From JBEBXQ01 sp040391535 (GTDB taxonomy: Bacteria; Bacteroidota; Bacteroidia; Cytophagales; Spirosomataceae): 16,509 bases of DNA. A program made the position numbers and the translations under genes. Positions 15,650 to 16,509 of this stretch are shown piece by piece (position 1 is the stretch's first letter; each line of letters begins with the position of its first letter). The stretch spans positions 1-16,509 of the forward strand of contig JBEBXQ010000110.1 of NCBI GenBank assembly GCA_040391535.1, read 5' to 3'. The notes under the pieces were generated by a model. That model did no database searches. It saw nothing but the letters and a program-made list of their open reading frames with translations, and had not been told where the DNA came from.

Positions 15650-15657
15650 TAAATTTG
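15650..15657 (+). promoter_or_regulatory. Bacteroidota -7 box for the esterase gene
   Basis: TAAATTTG fits TAnnTTTG exactly and lies 22 nt before the ATG at 15680. GTTCG at 15626-15630 sits at the right 19-nt spacing, one mismatch from a -33 TTTG. Confidence 0.5.
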
Positions 15658-15679
15658 TCCCCACTTTCGAATCTGTGGG

Positions 15680-16509
15680 ATGAGTAAACAAAAGCAAATA
15701 ACGATCAGTACACTAAGCCTGGAATTAATTACACCGGATATATCTGATAACCGTCCGGTCTATATTACCGGGAATTTCTGTAAATGGCTGCCCGATCTGG
15801 AAGAATACCGTATGACGGAAACCTCCCCGGGTAAATATATTTTCCATTTTCCAAAGCATCTGGAACTCCCTGACACGGTGGAATACAAATATACCCGCGG
15901 GGGATGGGATCAGACTGAACTGGGAGAATACGGACAAAGCGTACCTAACCGTATTGCAGAAGCCAAAAGAAAATGGATTGTGGATACAGTCCCCTACTGG
16001 CAGGAAAAAAAAGCAAAAAATGATTTCAGGCCGCTGATTGAAAATATCGCCGATCAGCTCAATTTCGAACAGCTCATCAAGCCCCGCCGGATCCAGATCC
16101 TGTTGCCTTACAATTACTATTCGGATCCGGTGAGGCGGTATCCGGTGCTGTATCTGACAGACGGACAAAACCTGACAGGCAGCGGTTCTGCCTATGGCAA
16201 CTGGGAAATTGACAAGCAAATGGCCCGGCTTTCCAAAGATCATGATCATCAGATCATCATTGTAGCTATTGATCATGGTGATGAAGAGCGGATTCAGGAG
16301 CTTTCACCCTACAATCACGCTATGTTCGGTGAAGGGAAAGGCAAAGACTTCCTGCGCTTTCTGACGCGTACACTCAAGCCTTTTATAGACCAGAAATACC
16401 GGACTCACCGTAACCGTCTGCAAAATGGTGTGGGGGGCAGTTCAATGGGGGGATTATTTGCGCTATATGCCAGTCTGATGCACCCCGAGCTTTTTGGCAA
16501 ATCATTGAT
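15680..16509 (+). CDS. Two-domain esterase: CBM48/CBM20-like domain plus alpha/beta hydrolase (5' part)
   Basis: The frame runs open from ATG 15680 to the window end, giving 276 complete codons of a gene that continues outside. Residues about 8-105 look like an immunoglobulin-like carbohydrate-binding or glycogen-binding fold (PVYITGNFCKWLPDLEEY, then GKYIFHF, VEYKYTRGGWDQTELGEYG, PNR). Residues about 135-276 begin an esterase-D-type alpha/beta hydrolase: RRIQILLPYNYY, YPVLYLTDGQN, a strand IIIVAIDHG, and the nucleophile elbow GGSSMGG with Ser255 in GxSxG. The acid and His of the triad lie past the end. Related proteins include putative esterases and enterochelin-esterase-like hydrolases; the substrate is unknown. 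There is no signal peptide, so it appears cytosolic. The 5' leader is about 16 nt from the predicted transcription start. Confidence 0.85.
   Translation, partial: MSKQKQITISTLSLELITPDISDNRPVYITGNFCKWLPDLEEYRMTETSPGKYIFHFPKHLELPDTVEYKYTRGGWDQTELGEYGQSVPNRIAEAKRKWIVDTVPYWQEKKAKNDFRPLIENIADQLNFEQLIKPRRIQILLPYNYYSDPVRRYPVLYLTDGQNLTGSGSAYGNWEIDKQMARLSKDHDHQIIIVAIDHGDEERIQELSPYNHAMFGEGKGKDFLRFLTRTLKPFIDQKYRTHRNRLQNGVGGSSMGGLFALYASLMHPELFGKSL

Noticed and set aside
15725..16276. 183-codon minus-strand open frame at the right end
   Set aside because: The opposite strand encodes a clear two-domain esterase with the GxSxG elbow and a -7 box, so this antisense frame is not a gene.

Overview
The window is a chromosomal stretch from a member of the Bacteroidota, most likely a free-living Cytophagales- or Sphingobacteriales-type organism; genus cannot be decided from the sequence. 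The evidence is TAnnTTTG promoter -7 boxes (506-513, 15650-15657, and 8963-8970 on the minus strand), weak Shine-Dalgarno sequences, A/T-rich leaders, an RND pump fused to a TolC-type protein, a long variant of amidophosphoribosyltransferase, and a small DUF4834-like protein. No rRNA, tRNA, CRISPR array, transposase or phage gene was seen.

Layout. Positions 1-303 hold the C-terminal end of a class I aspartate-type aminotransferase, followed by a terminator. A monocistronic PspC-domain gene (565-801) ends in a 46-bp perfect palindrome. A degradative thiolase (1004-2182) follows and shares a bidirectional terminator (about 2199-2237) with the convergent minus-strand block. That block (8939 down to 2274) is the accessory part of the window. 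In transcription order it has two small secreted His-containing paralogs (134 and 125 aa), a 1456-aa CzcA-type heavy-metal RND transporter fused to a TolC-like outer membrane factor, and a lipoprotein membrane fusion subunit. Together they predict a periplasm-spanning efflux system for divalent metal ions. Divergent from it are the housekeeping genes priA (replication restart helicase), pyk (pyruvate kinase) and a 630-aa PurF-type amidophosphoribosyltransferase, the last closed by a 19-bp-stem terminator. The right end carries a small membrane protein (DUF4834-like) and the start of a two-domain esterase, a CBM48/CBM20-like beta domain followed by an alpha/beta hydrolase with a GxSxG nucleophile, cut by the window edge.

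The most interesting region is 7789-8939. The two small paralogs share four aligned His residues and sit directly upstream of the pump. The leader of the pump gene contains three inverted repeats, two hairpins enclosed by an 11-bp outer pair ending at the first possible start codon. An ACTTCAG motif recurs three times in the gaps of this locus. These features suggest a metal-handling or metal-sensing system around an otherwise known type of efflux operon; the function of the small proteins and of the RNA structure is inference only.
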